NCBI RefSeq assembly: GCF_003044275.1
Contig: NZ_PZPL01000001.1
Coordinates: 2,914,001-2,978,000 of the forward strand
DNA: 64,000 bases
Direction of reading: 5' to 3'
Origin: Rathayibacter caricis DSM 15933
Lineage (GTDB): Bacteria; Actinomycetota; Actinomycetes; Actinomycetales; Microbacteriaceae
Shown here one piece after another: positions 62,321 to 64,000 of the stretch. The notes under the pieces were generated by a model, which had not been told where the DNA came from, made no database searches, and was given only the letters and a program-made list of their open reading frames with translations. A program made the translations under genes and the position numbers. Within the stretch, counting starts at the first letter, position 1, and each line of letters begins with the position of its first letter.

Positions 62321-63346
62321 TCAGGGTCGGTAGCCGCTGCGCATGCGTGCGCGTGCGTGCGCTTCGCTCCGTCGGTTGAGGTCGGAGGGCATGATGCGGA
62401 ACGGCTCGGCTTCGGGTGCGGGTCCGCCTGTCAGGTAGGCGTCACGGGCCTGCGTCTTGTGCTCGATGGTGTTCGGGGTTGGGGCGCCGGTGATGTACTC
62501 GGCCGCGGCTCGCTCCTGGTCGAACTCTTCGAACGTCGGCACCCAGGGCTCGAGGTCGGTGCACGCGAGCACGAGGCGGTAGGTGCTGTCGATGTCTTTG
62601 TCGAACACTGGTGAGGCCGTACCGCTGACGAGCCATTCCCGATACTCGAGAAGGTTCGGGCGGCTGCTCGTCGGGATCTCTCGCGCGGCCTCGCGGCGTC
62701 GTTCGATCCAGTGGGGGACGACGTCGGCGGATCGCCGGAAGTGGGCTGAGTGGGCGATCTGGTCGGTGCTGAGGGTGGTGCTGCTCTGATCGAACGCGGC
62801 GTCCATCAGCTCTGTCTGAACCTGGCGGATTTCGCGGTAGCGGGGTTCGAGAGCGGTGACGGTCTGCCAGGACGTGATGGCCTCGCTGTTGCCGAGGATG
62901 GCGGTTGCCGGGCTGGTGATTCCCGCGAGGTTGTTCGCCTCTGCTCGCACCTTGTCGGCGAGGGTGGCCAGCTCTCCGGCGAGGTACGCGAACGCCGCTT
63001 CGGTCGTGTACTCGTTGAGGAGCCCGCGAGTGTCGGAGTAGTTCGAGGCCACGGAGTTGAGTGCGTGCATCCGGGCGACCGCTAGAGCATCGATCCGGTC
63101 GGCTTCGATGATCGGCGCCGCGATGTCGTCGGGCACGGGCTTGCCCGCGAGGAGGAGCGCTTCGATCTTCTGCTCGACCGTGGCGACGGCGGCGGGCCGG
63201 GTCAAGGTCGCTCGCGCCGGAGATCCTGCGGGGAGCAGCACGCTTACTCCGAGCTGCCGCATGATGCCGTTGCGGATGTCCCAGCCGGGGATGAGCGAGT
63301 AGGCGACGTCGCGGACGCTGGTCGGCTTGCTCTTCGCTGCGGTCAT
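62321..63346 (-). CDS. Hypothetical phage protein, 341 aa
   Basis: I do not recognise this protein. It is soluble and largely helical, with alternating charged and Ala-rich stretches (AEANNLAGITSPATAIL, HSAHFRRSADVVPHWIERRR) and a basic C-terminus (RRSEAHARARMRSG). No nuclease, helicase or capsid signature can be seen. The start ATG at 63346 overlaps the stop of the preceding 63-aa gene (ATGA). It is the largest unknown of the element in this window. Confidence 0.65.
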   Translation of the reverse strand: MTAAKSKPTSVRDVAYSLIPGWDIRNGIMRQLGVSVLLPAGSPARATLTRPAAVATVEQKIEALLLAGKPVPDDIAAPIIEADRIDALAVARMHALNSVASNYSDTRGLLNEYTTEAAFAYLAGELATLADKVRAEANNLAGITSPATAILGNSEAITSWQTVTALEPRYREIRQVQTELMDAAFDQSSTTLSTDQIAHSAHFRRSADVVPHWIERRREAAREIPTSSRPNLLEYREWLVSGTASPVFDKDIDSTYRLVLACTDLEPWVPTFEEFDQERAAAEYITGAPTPNTIEHKTQARDAYLTGGPAPEAEPFRIMPSDLNRRSEAHARARMRSGYRP

Positions 63347-63534
63347 GCGCGCTCTCCCGTCTGCGGCTTGGGGTGCTTCTGCTCGTACAGGGCGCGTCCC
63401 GACTCGACAGTCCCCGGAGGTCGCTTCTCGTAGGGCTCGTGAGTGGGGCTGGGATCGGCGTGGAAGCCGGAGCGTCCGTTGCGCTCGGCGAACATGCGCC
63501 GGCCGGCCTCGATGCCCTTGCTGGGTTCAGTCAT
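63343..63534 (-). CDS. Hypothetical phage protein, 63 aa
   Basis: The 63-residue protein is polar and low in hydrophobic residues: MTEPSKGIEAGRRMFAERNG, then PTHEPYEKRPPGTVESGRAL and a Lys/Pro-rich end. Two similar segments (EAGRRMFAERN and ESGRALYEQKH) look like an internal duplication. It overlaps the next gene by 4 bases and the previous by 8, a typical phage arrangement. Confidence 0.6.
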   Translation of the reverse strand: MTEPSKGIEAGRRMFAERNGRSGFHADPSPTHEPYEKRPPGTVESGRALYEQKHPKPQTGERA

Positions 63535-63742
63535 TGGTGGTCTCTTCCGTTGCGACCGGGAGTCCGGTCGGGTTGATCTGGACGTAGCCGGCGCCGCGGA
63601 GTGCGGTGACGACGTGTGTTGCGAGCTCCGAGAGGATGTCGCTGCGCGCGGCTCTCTCGGCTTGGAGTCGGGATTCGTGTCCGCGGGCGAGCGAGCGCCA
63701 CCGGTCACGGTCGACGGTCATCTCCTCGAGCGGGTCGCTCAT
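63527..63742 (-). CDS. Hypothetical phage protein, 71 aa
   Basis: The 71-residue protein begins MSDPLEEMTVDRDRWRSLA and has a helical middle rich in Arg and Glu (GHESRLQAERAARSDILSEL), probably coiled, then an alternating strand-like end (GYVQINPTGLPVATEE). The ATG at 63742 overlaps the HNH stop (ATGA), so it is coupled to it. Confidence 0.6.
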   Translation of the reverse strand: MSDPLEEMTVDRDRWRSLARGHESRLQAERAARSDILSELATHVVTALRGAGYVQINPTGLPVATEETTND

Positions 63743-64000
63743 CGGTGTGACGCCTTGCCGCCAGCGCTGTTGTTGCAGCGGACGCACGACGGTCCGCGAT
63801 ATCGAGTGCGGTCATCGTCGTCGTGATCAAGTGCCCACGGCTCACCCGCGGCGATCACGCGACCGCAGCGGGAGCAGGGGGTCATGCCGAGCGCGACGAT
63901 CGGAGCCCACTCGGCGCGGAGGGCGACGTGAGCCGCCCCGTAGCCCCGCTCTGCGGAGGTGCCGCGCGCCTTTTCCTTCTCCTTGCGGTGCGCAGGGCAG
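63739..64000 (-). CDS. HNH endonuclease, 3' part (runs off the window)
   Basis: The visible 86 residues begin inside the gene at the window edge. They contain CPAHRKEKEKARG, then MTPCSRCGRVIAAGEPW, LDHDDDDRTRYRGP and SCVRCNNSAGG, which is the HNH core: two CxxC zinc pairs, the catalytic His in LDHDD and Asn in RCNNS. In phages such enzymes stand beside the terminase and assist packaging. The stop overlaps the next gene (ATGA). The start lies outside the window. Confidence 0.82.
   Translation of the reverse strand, partial: CPAHRKEKEKARGTSAERGYGAAHVALRAEWAPIVALGMTPCSRCGRVIAAGEPWALDHDDDDRTRYRGPSCVRCNNSAGGKASHR

Overview
The window is high-GC DNA from an actinobacterium, most likely a member of the Microbacteriaceae (a Rathayibacter/Clavibacter/Curtobacterium-like genome). 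This rests on family-level protein resemblance, an actinobacterial ultrashort Ile T-box, a clpP1-clpP2-clpX cluster next to tig, a GlnA2-type synthetase followed by glnE, a mycothiol-nitroreductase-like DsbA protein, a polyphosphate glucokinase, and many start codons preceded by a TANNNT box at 6-7 nt. Genus is an inference. About 56.7 kb is ordinary chromosome; the last ~7 kb is an integrated phage-like element.

Region by region. 1-2.4 kb: the end of ettA and two acyl-CoA thioesterase genes. 2.4-4.6 kb: an unknown protein and, on the minus strand, one uninterrupted frame joining an MscS channel to a group II truncated hemoglobin. 4.7-6.8 kb: prpB-prpC of the methylcitrate cycle, without prpD. 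6.9-13.7 kb: pepN, a DsbA-like protein whose CPWC motif is CPWA, then rpiB, nei and an amidohydrolase, then dps. 13.9-16.6 kb: a two-component system and a gamma-carbonic-anhydrase-like protein. 16.7-21.7 kb: divergent tRNA-Gly and tRNA-Pro, trigger factor, clpP1-clpP2 behind two ClgR-like repeats, and clpX. 21.8-25.3 kb: a BenE-type transporter whose conserved N-terminus lacks a standard start codon, an M3 peptidase and a small protein.

25.4-34.4 kb holds translation and folate genes: an archaeal-type valS, a TetR regulator, a translational Ile T-box, a eukaryote-type ileS, folC, a small membrane protein and ndk. Next is a ~530 bp non-coding stretch with hairpins and three copies of a REP-like palindrome. 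35-43.8 kb: a VKOR-family protein and RNase E/G fired from mirror-image divergent promoters, then a DUF4031 gene, rplU-rpmA, obg, proA, a small membrane protein and nadD. 43.8-50.4 kb: a tail-anchored acidic protein, rsfS, tRNA-Ala, a secreted Tat hydrolase with a LamG-like domain, acetolactate decarboxylase, a Nif3-family protein, a coiled-coil protein with a decayed zinc ribbon, and the RNase P RNA. 50.4-56.7 kb: polyphosphate glucokinase, a small protein, panB, glnA2 and glnE.

From 56.78 kb a short segment reads on the minus strand as the last codons of a GlnA1-like glutamine synthetase (FELYYGV-stop). A tyrosine integrase follows directly. This looks like the attL scar of an element inserted in the 3' end of glnA1, convergent with glnE. 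The element carries a divergent small gene and lipoprotein beside the integrase, a 56-codon gene, a tail-fibre-like protein, an SGNH-hydrolase-like tail protein, several small phage-type genes and a truncated HNH endonuclease at the window edge. Its far end lies outside the window.
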